From Gemmatimonadaceae bacterium (GTDB taxonomy: Bacteria; Gemmatimonadota; Gemmatimonadetes; Gemmatimonadales; Gemmatimonadaceae): DNA of 64,000 bases. A model generated the notes under the pieces. The model saw only the letters and a list, made by a program, of their open reading frames with translations, searched no databases and was not told where the DNA came from. Positions 1-7,903 of this stretch are shown one piece after another; position 1 is the stretch's first letter; each line of letters begins with the position of its first letter. The position numbers and the translations under genes were made by a program. The stretch spans positions 124,001 to 188,000 of the forward strand of contig DASQFN010000106.1 of the NCBI GenBank assembly GCA_035633115.1, in the 5' to 3' direction.

Positions 1-192
1 ACTCGAGCCCACCGCGACTATCCTTTCGCCGGAAACCGCGAGCGCAGTTACCCATGGCTGTGTCGGGTTCCCGGTCCAGATGCGCGCGTTCACAACTGCG
101 AGCGTGAGTGGCGAGGTCGGTGTCATGCGCGGAGTGCAGCCGGTGAGAAATGCAACGGCAAGCGATAGAGCAAAGGCACGAATGGTCGTCAA
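1..192 (-). CDS. Amidohydrolase-family lipoprotein, N-terminal fragment cut by the window edge
   Basis: An open frame of 64 codons runs off the left edge. It starts at TTG (192-190), which overlaps the stop of the upstream DUF4105 gene as TTGA. The N-terminus is a lipoprotein signal: a hydrophobic run ending in LTGC at about residues 18-21. The chain then reads LAVVNARIWTGNP and later GERIVAVGS. That pattern is the usual opening strand of metal-dependent amidohydrolases of the YtcJ type, which start with a small beta-sandwich before the TIM barrel. The catalytic HxH and the rest of the enzyme lie outside the window, so substrate cannot be judged. It is the last visible gene of a minus-strand operon reaching back to rimO. 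The family call rests on about 25 residues. Confidence 0.6.
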   Translation of the reverse strand, partial: MTTIRAFALSLAVAFLTGCTPRMTPTSPLTLAVVNARIWTGNPTQPWVTALAVSGERIVAVGSS

Positions 193-1568
193 CTCGCAGC
201 GACTGCTGAACGCCGACGGCGGAACCGCGCCGGCACTATATCTCCGCCTGCGAGTGCCAGCGCCAGGCCGAGGTGAGTTGGGAGCAGCAAGGCAATAATC
301 TCATGATTCTCCTGATAGAAGCCCGGTAGGATCTTCATGACGAGGCCGATACCGGAGAGCGCCACAATGATCCATGCCAGCTGGAGTGTACGCCTCCCAA
401 CCAGCGGCGAATTTGCGTCCCTTCGCGCCCCCGATCGCAGATGCGCGAGAATCATGACCGCGAGAATCAGTGAAAGAGGCGTTGCCTGAAGGACATTTTC
501 GTTCCGATAGCTGTGGACGTGATTCGTCAGCGTCCACAAAGCGATGAGGCCGGTGCCCGCGATGCCGATGGCGAAACTTGCGATGCCAGCTACAAGCAGG
601 AACACCGGACGCAGCGCGCCGGCTCTAGCCCTTGCCGCTTGAGCCAGCCCCGTGAGTATCGCGAACAGCAGGCAGGCCATTGGTAAAAAGTCCACGGCCG
701 ATCGCCCGGCGCCCCTTGGCTCGGGCTCACGCGTCGCCGCGAACAGCGTGTCTTCGCTCAAGATCAAATGGACGAGCTTACCCGTTCCATCGCGCACCTC
801 GGCGTCGCGGAGCATCTCGCTGAGCCGGCCAGGGAGGAACGCGAGCTCCCAGCCCGTGACACGGCGATCCACGGGCTGACCAAGCCCCAGCATCGTACCC
901 GTGTACACGGGAATGTCGCTCTCCATCAGCCGTCGAGTCTCATACCGATAGGTAAAGCCGCTCAGTCCTGTCTCCATTTGAGGCCTGAGTGCTCCGCCCA
1001 GGGCGAGGTCGATCACGTCGCGAACACGCGTCGAACAGTTGTCGAGGTAATAGTCGTAGCTGTAGAAGCGATTCTCCGGCAGAGCGTTCCATTCGACGAA
1101 CCGCGCGAGCGCCGTTCGCTGAGCCGGCGTGAGATTCAGCTCCTGGGCAATCACCCACCGGTTCGACCGTCGGTAGAAATCGACCGTACTCTCGAGGTCC
1201 ATGCCGCCCATCCAGTACCGCATGTCGCCCCTCAGGAATCGCGACATGAAATCGGAAGCTGCGAAATCGAACAGACCCCAGTTGTAGGCGACGTCGGTGT
1301 TCTTCGCCTTGTCGTGAATCCAGATCGCGTTGTGTCCGAATTTTTCCCAGATAGCGTCGCCCGGCCCCATCGTCATCAGATAGATCGTCAGCTGGGAGCC
1401 GGGCACCTGAGCGTCGGACCCCGCCGCCGCACGCGGAGGGGGCTCGGCCGGCTGGGCAACTGCATTGTCGCCAGCCACACTCACGAGGAAGACCGCGACT
1501 AACGCGGAAAGACTGTAACGACTGGCTACGGTGAGAGCTCGGGCCAGCGGGTTCGGCGCGAGCCTCAA
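189..1568 (-). CDS. DUF4105 (Lnb N-terminal periplasmic-like) membrane protein
   Basis: A 459-residue protein. A signal segment occupies about residues 15-38 (ending in AVAQ). A DUF4105-type domain follows at about 60-240, recognised by LTIYLMTMGPGDAIWEKFGHN, YNWGLFDF and the cysteine/asparagine block YDYYLDNCSTRVRD. The C-terminal 170 residues contain four or five hydrophobic helices. DUF4105 resembles papain-like NlpC/P60 folds; the His in FGHN and the Cys in DNCSTR are the likely active pair, so an amidase or acyl-transfer role at the periplasmic membrane face is possible but unproven. The start is TTG (1568-1566), overlapping the oxidoreductase stop as TTGA. The stop overlaps the next gene in the same way. 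Confidence 0.8.
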   Translation of the reverse strand: MRLAPNPLARALTVASRYSLSALVAVFLVSVAGDNAVAQPAEPPPRAAAGSDAQVPGSQLTIYLMTMGPGDAIWEKFGHNAIWIHDKAKNTDVAYNWGLFDFAASDFMSRFLRGDMRYWMGGMDLESTVDFYRRSNRWVIAQELNLTPAQRTALARFVEWNALPENRFYSYDYYLDNCSTRVRDVIDLALGGALRPQMETGLSGFTYRYETRRLMESDIPVYTGTMLGLGQPVDRRVTGWELAFLPGRLSEMLRDAEVRDGTGKLVHLILSEDTLFAATREPEPRGAGRSAVDFLPMACLLFAILTGLAQAARARAGALRPVFLLVAGIASFAIGIAGTGLIALWTLTNHVHSYRNENVLQATPLSLILAVMILAHLRSGARRDANSPLVGRRTLQLAWIIVALSGIGLVMKILPGFYQENHEIIALLLPTHLGLALALAGGDIVPARFRRRRSAVAAS

Positions 1569-2629
1569 AGCGCGATCTCGCGGCCCTCTTCGGCGGACCG
1601 GTAAATCGCGTCCACCACTTGCATCACTTTCAGCTGATCAGTTGGCGGCTCGTAAGCGGCCTCCTCGCGGAGCATGGCGACGAAGTGCGCCAGCTCGGCG
1701 CGGTACGACTGCAGGAATACGCTCTCCCGCGCCGCCGCACCCGTGGGAGAGACGTTCGTGGGTCTGCCGTTGAGCTCCTTCACGACTCTCAGCGGCGCCA
1801 GCCGGGCGCTGCCGCGACTCGAGAGCACTTCGAACCACCACCGCTCCTCCTGTCCCACGTACGCCCAGGAAATATCGAACGAGTAGTTGATTCCGCCGGC
1901 GCATTGAAGGTGGACGAGCATGGTGTCCTCCACCGCACCGGGTCGTGGCCTGTCCATGTGAGCCGACACCCGGACGGGATCCGGGAAATCAGTGAGCCAC
2001 AGGGCAAGATCGAGAAGCGGATACCCGTGCTCGAAGAACGCGCCTCCACCAGCTTCGGCTTTTCGAAATCGCCAACCCTGTTTGCCCGCGCTGAACTGGT
2101 ACTGGCCCGCGCGCATGCCGACAATCCGCCCAAGCTCGCCTCCCTGCAGAAAGCGGTTGAGCTGCTGAACGTCGCTGCGAAAGCGATGGTTGTTTCCGAC
2201 CACGACCATTCTCCCTGCCTTCTCCGCCGATGCAAGAATGCGGTTCACTCCGGCGGTGGTGAGCGACAGCGGCCGCTCGCACAACACATGGACCTTCGAC
2301 TGAAGCGCGCGGAGAACGTGCGGCTCATGCAGATGGTTGGGGGTCGCGACAATCACGGCGTCAAGCCTGTCGTACTCCAGCAGCTCGTCGATGTCCGTGA
2401 AAACGTCGGGAACACCCAGTCGCTGCGCGAGAGCGCCTGCTTTAGGCCCGTCGTTATCGCAGATCGCGACGAGCGTCGCACCCTTGATCTTCGCCAGCAC
2501 GGGCAAATGCGCGAGCTGTGCAATCGCGCCTGCACCAACCAGCGCGATTCTGAGGTCGGGCGGCTGAAACCGCTCGGTCTCGAGCGCCGGCTCGCCGCGC
2601 GACGGAGTCCTGGTGCGGCTACCCGTCAA
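1565..2629 (-). CDS. Gfo/Idh/MocA-family NAD(P)-dependent oxidoreductase
   Basis: The N-terminal Rossmann motif LRIALVGAGAIAQLAHL is followed by AICDNDG (end of the second strand), VATPNHLHEPH and CERPLSL, which stands where family members have the EKP lysine motif. The C-terminal half (from about KQGWRF) fits the alpha/beta substrate domain. The open frame extends upstream to 2725, but that stretch lies inside the SpoIID gene. A TTG at 2629-2627 forms a TTGA overlap with the SpoIID stop and gives a 354-residue protein, the usual family length. Members act on sugars, inositols or related polyols; the substrate is unknown. The active-site lysine of EKP appears as Arg, which may mean altered catalysis. 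Confidence 0.82.
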   Translation of the reverse strand: MTGSRTRTPSRGEPALETERFQPPDLRIALVGAGAIAQLAHLPVLAKIKGATLVAICDNDGPKAGALAQRLGVPDVFTDIDELLEYDRLDAVIVATPNHLHEPHVLRALQSKVHVLCERPLSLTTAGVNRILASAEKAGRMVVVGNNHRFRSDVQQLNRFLQGGELGRIVGMRAGQYQFSAGKQGWRFRKAEAGGGAFFEHGYPLLDLALWLTDFPDPVRVSAHMDRPRPGAVEDTMLVHLQCAGGINYSFDISWAYVGQEERWWFEVLSSRGSARLAPLRVVKELNGRPTNVSPTGAAARESVFLQSYRAELAHFVAMLREEAAYEPPTDQLKVMQVVDAIYRSAEEGREIAL

Positions 2630-3888
2630 TCGATAGGTCCCACTGTGGTGCCCGGGTAATAGGTGGTGAGAATCGTCTTGTAGTCCTGGCCTGCGCGCGC
2701 CCGGCCAATTGCGCCCCACTGACACATGCCAATCCCGTGTCCATAGCCGCCTCCCTTGACCGTCAGCGTGCCGACTTCACCGTTGGGACCGGGAGTGACT
2801 TCCGCCGTGAAATATGTGTTGTTCAAAATCGTTCCGCTGGGCGATCGAAGAACAAACCTCACGTCGTCTCCGCGAATCAGATAATTGCCGCGGCTCGTCT
2901 GAAATGTCACGGCGCTCACGCGGTCCGACGGCGTGCGGCCCTCGATGCGCACGCCCGTGATCGACCCGATGCTGCCCGAAGGGACGCCCGTGCTGTACTG
3001 CGCGAGATACTTCTCGACAGTTGCTTTGAGTTCGGCCCGCTGGAAGATTGTCGTCCACCTGAAGCGCGGCGAAGGGTCGCAGTAGTAACCGTTGCTACCG
3101 GGGATGCGGTCGCTCACCGGGCGCAGATACGGCTGACTCGGCTTGCGCCACCACACCTCCTCGACCGACGCCGTGCTCCCGCCACATGTCGAGTGATAGG
3201 GCGTGTTGATGACTTTTCCGGCGTACCGCAACACCATGTCCTTGGTGGCTATGATGGCGTCGTCGGCCATCGGCTTCTCCGCATCCGCTCCGCCGTAAAC
3301 CTGATCCTGTACCGTAGAGTACATGTCGAAAGCGCGACTCCCTGCTTCGGCGATATGGACATAGGAGTAGGTGCGAGCGGCCACGGCCTGCGCCTGCACG
3401 GAGGCTTCTTCCCCGGGCCGACGATTGCCAATCTCCAGGGGGACGACGCCACGAAGATAGGACTCCATGCCCAGGCGGTTGACTATCAGCATTCCGCTAT
3501 CGGTCGCGAAAATGTGGATCTCACCGCGATACCGTTTGCCGTCGTACTTGAGGAGCGCCCCCGGCGTCATCGAGCGGAAGATGTACGGGCCGGAATAGCG
3601 CGTGGAAGCGATGGGGCCTTCGCCTCTCGTGTACGCGAGGCGCCCGCTCCGTATTTCGACCCTCACTTCATCGGTCGCTTTGCCCCGAAATATTCGCTGA
3701 ACGGTGCTTCGATTGTACATCACCCACGCTCCGACGCCACCAATCCTTGCCTCGCGCGCCGAGGTGGCCAGGGCAATTCGAACCGGCTGATCGCGCTGGT
3801 CGCCGGCTACGGCTTCGTCGTCAGTTGAGCGTGGCAGCGACGCGCAAGCGACCGCGCCAAAAAAGAAAAGGATTCCCGCCCTGCGCAT
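2626..3888 (-). CDS. SpoIID/LytB-domain protein, likely exported peptidoglycan-binding or lytic factor
   Basis: A 420-residue protein. I start it at the ATG at 3888 because GGAGGTCCG lies directly upstream; the frame is open another 60 bases. The N-terminus has a short hydrophobic run ending in AVAC, a plausible but weak lipobox. The SpoIID domain spans about residues 130-415, with VNRLGMESYLRGVVPLEI, QAQAVAARTYSY, YHSTCGGST and the C-terminal GGGYGHGIGMCQWGA. In Bacillus SpoIID is a lytic transglycosylase acting on denuded glycan strands; in diderms such proteins are thought to act in cell-wall remodelling. It sits between rimO and an oxidoreductase and overlaps the latter by four bases. Confidence 0.88.
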   Translation of the reverse strand: MRRAGILFFFGAVACASLPRSTDDEAVAGDQRDQPVRIALATSAREARIGGVGAWVMYNRSTVQRIFRGKATDEVRVEIRSGRLAYTRGEGPIASTRYSGPYIFRSMTPGALLKYDGKRYRGEIHIFATDSGMLIVNRLGMESYLRGVVPLEIGNRRPGEEASVQAQAVAARTYSYVHIAEAGSRAFDMYSTVQDQVYGGADAEKPMADDAIIATKDMVLRYAGKVINTPYHSTCGGSTASVEEVWWRKPSQPYLRPVSDRIPGSNGYYCDPSPRFRWTTIFQRAELKATVEKYLAQYSTGVPSGSIGSITGVRIEGRTPSDRVSAVTFQTSRGNYLIRGDDVRFVLRSPSGTILNNTYFTAEVTPGPNGEVGTLTVKGGGYGHGIGMCQWGAIGRARAGQDYKTILTTYYPGTTVGPID

Positions 3889-3961
3889 CGGACCTCCGCG
3901 TTCGAAGAAACCTGAATCCGCGAGCCTTTGCGCTTTTGAATGGCACATTCAGGGCCGCCGC

Positions 3962-5353
3962 TCAGCGGCCGAAACTTCCAATTGTCGCCTCCAGCACAGG
4001 AAGGGACAGGATGGCGGGTGAGGTTCTGCGGGCGCGGCGGGGTGGATCATCTGCAACACCGACGACGGAGCCACGGAAATCGTAATCCTCGACTACTTCC
4101 TGAATCGCGACGTCCACGAAGCTGCCAGGTTGGAGCGGTTCATCGAGGTGCGTAACGCCGTCGATGTCGTCGGCCTGCCAGGGAAGGCGCGCCTGCGAGC
4201 CGTCGGCGTTCTGCCGGTCGACAATAGCGCGGGCCACCGTGCCAAGACGAGTCTCGTATCGCTCCGAGGTTATGAACCGCTGCAGCTCGGACAGCCGCTC
4301 CAGTCTCTCGCGCTTGAGCGCGTCGGGCACGTCGTCCTCGAGCTCCGCCGCGCGCGTCCCTTCCTGCGGAGAGTATGTAAACGCGCCCACACGATCGAAC
4401 GCGACTTCCTCGAGGAACTCGAGCAGCTCGTTGAAGTGCGCCTCGGTTTCTCCCGGGAATCCAACGATGCAGGTGGTACGAATCGCGACACCCGGCACCG
4501 CATCCCGAAATCTCGCAACCTTCTCTCGAATCGTCCGCTTTCGCTCCGGCCGCCGCATGCGTGCCAGCACTTCGTCGGCGGCGTGCTGCATGGGCATGTC
4601 GAGATATGGAAGAATTCTCGGCTCCCGCGCGACCACCTCCAGAAGCCGAGGCGTGATACCCGCGGAATAGAGGTAGAGCATTCTGATCCACGGTACCGAC
4701 GTCTCCGCGACGAGCGACTCCAGCAACTCGGGAAGCCGTACGCCGGCGCGCAGATCGCGCCCGTAATGCGCGAGATCCTGAGCGACGAGATTGAGCTCGC
4801 GGGCGCCCTGCAACTCAAGCAGCTGCGCTTCGCGCACGATTTCACCACGCGCGAATGAGCGATGCCTTCCACGCATCAGGGGAATCGCGCAGAAGGCGCA
4901 GCCATGGTCGCACCCTTCGCTGATCTTCAGGTAGCGGACGTGCGGCAGATCACCCGTGTAGAGTCGTACGCCCGGGTGCAGCACGAATGGATCCGCCGCG
5001 CCGATGCCGCGGTCCGACAGCTCCTGCGCCAGTGAGCCCGCCTCGGACGCCCCGAGAAAGAGGTCCACCTCCGGGAGCGCATCGATCAGCTCCGCCTTGT
5101 GCCGCTCTACCATGCAGCCGACGGCGACCACCGCGCGACAGACGCCGTCGAACTTGTATCGTCCGGCCTCGACGAGCGCGTCGATGGATTCCTTCTTGGC
5201 GGCGTCAATAAAGCCGCATGTGTTGACGATTATCACTTCGGCTTCGGCGAGGTCGGGCGTGAATTCGCCGCCGTACCCGCTGAGATCTCCCAGATATCTC
5301 TCGGTGTCGACGGTGTTCTTGTCGCAGCCGAGCGTGACGAAGCCAACCTTCAC
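3962..5353 (-). CDS. rimO: Ribosomal protein uS12 methylthiotransferase RimO
   Basis: A radical-SAM methylthiotransferase that adds a methylthio group to the conserved aspartate of ribosomal protein S12. The UPF0004 domain (about 1-125) carries three cluster cysteines in TLGCDKN, NTCGFIDAAK and VGCMVER. The radical-SAM cluster motif is CDHGCAFC (about residues 148-155), followed by IPLMRGRHRSF, which is typical of RimO rather than MiaB. A C-terminal TRAM domain (about 375-440) is present. The 463 residues match the family. The start is GTG at 5353 without a strong Shine-Dalgarno. It heads the block that continues into the SpoIID gene 73 bases away. Confidence 0.95.
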   Translation of the reverse strand: MKVGFVTLGCDKNTVDTERYLGDLSGYGGEFTPDLAEAEVIIVNTCGFIDAAKKESIDALVEAGRYKFDGVCRAVVAVGCMVERHKAELIDALPEVDLFLGASEAGSLAQELSDRGIGAADPFVLHPGVRLYTGDLPHVRYLKISEGCDHGCAFCAIPLMRGRHRSFARGEIVREAQLLELQGARELNLVAQDLAHYGRDLRAGVRLPELLESLVAETSVPWIRMLYLYSAGITPRLLEVVAREPRILPYLDMPMQHAADEVLARMRRPERKRTIREKVARFRDAVPGVAIRTTCIVGFPGETEAHFNELLEFLEEVAFDRVGAFTYSPQEGTRAAELEDDVPDALKRERLERLSELQRFITSERYETRLGTVARAIVDRQNADGSQARLPWQADDIDGVTHLDEPLQPGSFVDVAIQEVVEDYDFRGSVVGVADDPPRRARRTSPAILSLPVLEATIGSFGR

Positions 5354-5404
5354 TGGAGGCTTGCGGGCGATAGCAGCCGCGCGATCATTGTCGGCACGGC
5401 GGAG

Positions 5405-5905
5405 TCAGCGGTAGTTGCCGAACTTGAGCTGGACGCCGAAGTCTTTCTCGCGCAGAAGGGCCATGGCAGCCTGAAGGTCGTCCCTCGACGGGGACGTGAC
5501 GCGCACCTGATCTCCCTGGATTGCCGCCTGCACCTTCTTGAGCTTGGCCTCCTTGATCGCCGCGGCGACTTTCTTTGCGGTGTCGCCGTCCAGGGCCATC
5601 TTGAGCTTTATCTGCTGGGTGACCTTGTCACCACCGGCGGGTTTCATATCGCCAACGTCGAGATTCTTCGTCGGTACGCCGCGCTTGATGAGTTTTGCCT
5701 GGAGCACGTCGAACAGCGCCTGCATCCGGAACTCGCTTTCCGCCGTGAGATTCAGCGCGCCCTCGGCGCGGCTGAATTCAATCGACGCAATCGAGCCCTT
5801 GAAGTCATAGCGTTGCGCGATCTCCTTCTGCGCCTGATTGACGGCGTTGTCGACCTCCTGGAGATCCACTCCGGTGGTGACGTCGAATGAGCTTTGCTGG
5901 GCCAT
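5405..5905 (-). CDS. yajQ: YajQ-family nucleotide-binding protein
   Basis: A 166-residue protein that covers the whole YajQ/UPF0234 fold: SSFDVTTGVDLQEVDNAVNQ at the start, AQRYDFKGS, and the C-terminal TSPSRDDLQAAMALLRE and FGVQLKFGNYR. Two RRM-like subdomains bind RNA or nucleotides, and some members bind cyclic di-GMP. The start is the ATG at 5905; the open frame extends to 5977, but those codons lie in the inverted-repeat region and do not match the family. No strong ribosome-binding site is visible. It is encoded 51 bases upstream of rimO on the same strand, so the two may be co-transcribed. Confidence 0.9.
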   Translation of the reverse strand: MAQQSSFDVTTGVDLQEVDNAVNQAQKEIAQRYDFKGSIASIEFSRAEGALNLTAESEFRMQALFDVLQAKLIKRGVPTKNLDVGDMKPAGGDKVTQQIKLKMALDGDTAKKVAAAIKEAKLKKVQAAIQGDQVRVTSPSRDDLQAAMALLREKDFGVQLKFGNYR

Positions 5906-5948
5906 GGTCCAATTTAACCCATCTGTGCGGCTAGGCATCTGTACACTT

Positions 5949-6103
5949 GCCACAGAATCACAGAAACACAGAAGCATGGGGGAACAGCTCGCGCGGTTAC
6001 GGACTCTCGGCCCGAGGTGAGTTAATCAAAAAGAAGAGACCTTCAGCGTTGAAGGTCTCATTCGAGCGCGCGATGCCGTTCTGTGTTTCTGTGATTCTGT
6101 GGC
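5949..6103. repeat. Pair of perfect 25-bp inverted repeats flanking a terminator
   Basis: Positions 5949-5973 and 6079-6103 are exact reverse complements over 25 bases, built on a TCTGTG-like motif (CACAGAATCACAGAAACACA in the left arm). They are 105 bases apart and enclose the sigma-factor terminator. The arms are purine/pyrimidine-skewed and unlike the GC-rich surroundings, which suggests an inserted or dispersed repeat. No transposase is present. Confidence 0.85.
6026..6059 (-). terminator. Rho-independent terminator of the sigma-factor gene
   Basis: On the minus strand a 10-bp perfect stem (6059-6050 with 6045-6036: GAGACCTTCA against TGAAGGTCTC) closes a four-base loop and is followed by TTCTTTTTGATT. 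It lies 69 bases beyond the sigma-factor stop codon. Confidence 0.92.
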
Positions 6104-6127
6104 TGGCTCACTGATGCCGCAAAGACA

Positions 6128-6985
6128 CTATCCCAGGAACGACTCCAATGCCCGGCGGCGCGAGTTGTGTCTAAGTTTCAAGAGCGCCTTCTCCTTGATC
6201 TGCCTCACACGCTCGCGCGTGATCCCGAGAAGCGTGCCGATATCCTCGAGTGTCATTGGATCTTCTCCGTCGAGCCCGAAATAGAGGCGAAGGATCTTCG
6301 ACTCGCGCTCCTTGAGGTTCGACAGCGATTCCTCGATTGCTTCCGAGAGCGCTTTCTCGAAGGTCTGCTCGTCGGGAGTGCGATTGGTGTTGTCAGGCAG
6401 ATAATCCAGCAGACGGTTGTCTTCCCCCGGCGTCATCGGCGCGTCGAGAGAGAGATGCACCTGCGAGATCAGCATCGTCTTGGCGACTTCTTCCTCGGTG
6501 ATGTCGAGGCCTTCGGCGATCTCGAGGTGGGTCGGCTGTCGCCCCAGCTCCTGCAGGAGCGTGCTCGCCCGCTTTCCAATGCGGTGCAGCGCACCGGCGC
6601 GGTTCAGCGGCACCCTGACAATGCGAGACTGCTCGGCAAGCGCCTGAAGAATGCTCTGTCGAATCCACCACACCGCGTACGAGATGAACTTGATGCCTTT
6701 CGTCTCGTCGAACTTGTGCGCCGCGCGGATCAAGCCGAGGTTGCCCTCGTTGATGAGGTCGGAGAGCGAGACTCCCTGATTCTGGTATTTCTTGGCGACC
6801 GATACGACGAAGCGCAGGTTCGATCGAACGAGCTTGTCGAGCGCTTCCTGATCGTTGAGACGGATTTTTTGCGCGAGGGTTACTTCTTCCTCGCGAGTGA
6901 TCAGAGGATAGACACTGATGTCCCGAAGGTACTGGTCGAGCGAGCCTTCGTCGTACGTCGTTTTTCTGTTTACCGAAACCGCCAT
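6128..6985 (-). CDS. Sigma-70 family RNA polymerase sigma factor, SigA/RpoD-like
   Basis: A short sigma factor of 285 residues starting at the ATG at 6985, which has AAGGAG about 11 bases upstream (the frame is open to 7030). Region 1.2 is YDEGSLDQYLRDISVYPLIT. Region 2 contains LVRSNLRFVVSVAKKYQ, LSDLINEGNLGLIRAAHKFD and FISYAVWWIRQSI. Region 3 includes SRIVRVPLNRA. Region 4.2 is the HTH MTLEDIGTLLGITRERVRQ. Region 1.1 and the large non-conserved insert of enterobacterial RpoD are absent. Region 2 and 4.2 are close to primary-sigma sequences, so it may be the vegetative factor or a group 2 paralogue. It ends at a strong terminator. Confidence 0.9.
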   Translation of the reverse strand: MAVSVNRKTTYDEGSLDQYLRDISVYPLITREEEVTLAQKIRLNDQEALDKLVRSNLRFVVSVAKKYQNQGVSLSDLINEGNLGLIRAAHKFDETKGIKFISYAVWWIRQSILQALAEQSRIVRVPLNRAGALHRIGKRASTLLQELGRQPTHLEIAEGLDITEEEVAKTMLISQVHLSLDAPMTPGEDNRLLDYLPDNTNRTPDEQTFEKALSEAIEESLSNLKERESKILRLYFGLDGEDPMTLEDIGTLLGITRERVRQIKEKALLKLRHNSRRRALESFLG

Positions 6986-7055
6986 ACCTGATGCTGCTCC
7001 TTCCTGCGACCGCGATATTATGGCGGACAACGGCCGCTATCGCGAGCCGGTGCCG

Positions 7056-7886
7056 CTACTGGATCATCTCCCCGAACCGCTTCCATCGAACTCGCGTGAG
7101 CCAGTCGAGCTTCACGCCTCCATCAGGGTCGTAGCTATAATAGACCACCATTGGTTGGCCGCGCACAAGTGAGTCCGCGACGAATCCCCAGTACCGGCTG
7201 TCGAGAGAGTTGTCCCGATTGTCACCGAGCACGAAGTAGTTCCTATCGGGGACGACCAGCGGACCCCAGTTGTTACGGGAAGGATGATATCCGGGGAGCG
7301 CGTCGAGCGAGCCGATGCTTATCGGTGTGCGCGGGCTCGCCGGCACCGGATGATTTGCACTGAGCAGATAACCCAGCTGCCAGTTGAATTCGTCATCGGA
7401 AACGTCGGAGCCAGGCGAGGTATGGGAGACGTATTCCTCGCGCTGCGGCACGCCGTTCCGAATCAGCATTCCATCCCGCATCTCGAGCGTGTCGCCGGCC
7501 AATCCGACGATTCGCTTCACGAAATTCTTGGTGCGGTCAACGGGCCACTGGAAGACTATGACGTCGCCGCGCTTCGGCGTGCGGATTCCGGGGAGCTTGA
7601 CACCGGCGAACGGAACCTCGGCACCGTACACCAGCTTGTTCACGAGCAGAAAATCACCGACGAGGAGAGTGCCTTCCATGCTTCCGGTCGGAATCTTGAA
7701 TGCCTCGACGAAGAATGAGCGGATGAGGAGGAAGAGGGCGAGCGCCATCACAACGGAGCGGAACCAGTCCCAGGCGAATCGAAGCCCGGACCGGCGTCTG
7801 CCGTTTGCCTTGTCGAGTGCGCTCGAGCGCCGTTCTTCACTCACCATCATTACCGCGCCGTCTCCGTGTTCGTCTGACCCAATCAC
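7056..7886 (-). CDS. lepB: Signal peptidase I
   Basis: A membrane-bound serine/lysine protease that removes Sec and Tat signal peptides. A transmembrane helix VVMALALFLLIRSFFVEAF (about 45-63) precedes the box B motif IPTGSMEGTL with the catalytic serine. The catalytic lysine is in KRIVGLAGDTLEM (box D), and box E reads GDNRDNSLDSRYWG. The frame opens at GTG 7886 behind CAGGGGGC; ATG codons at 7850 and 7847 are alternatives that would remove 12-13 residues without touching the domain. It lies between the aldehyde dehydrogenase and the sigma-factor gene, 17 and 70 bases away. Confidence 0.95.
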   Translation of the reverse strand: MIGSDEHGDGAVMMVSEERRSSALDKANGRRRSGLRFAWDWFRSVVMALALFLLIRSFFVEAFKIPTGSMEGTLLVGDFLLVNKLVYGAEVPFAGVKLPGIRTPKRGDVIVFQWPVDRTKNFVKRIVGLAGDTLEMRDGMLIRNGVPQREEYVSHTSPGSDVSDDEFNWQLGYLLSANHPVPASPRTPISIGSLDALPGYHPSRNNWGPLVVPDRNYFVLGDNRDNSLDSRYWGFVADSLVRGQPMVVYYSYDPDGGVKLDWLTRVRWKRFGEMIQ

Positions 7887-7903
7887 AAGCCCCCTGCCCA
7901 GCG

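Noticed and set aside
768-1502. Long plus-strand frame opposite the DUF4105 gene
   Set aside because: It is a codon-bias shadow of a GC-rich gene; the opposite strand has a clear family match.
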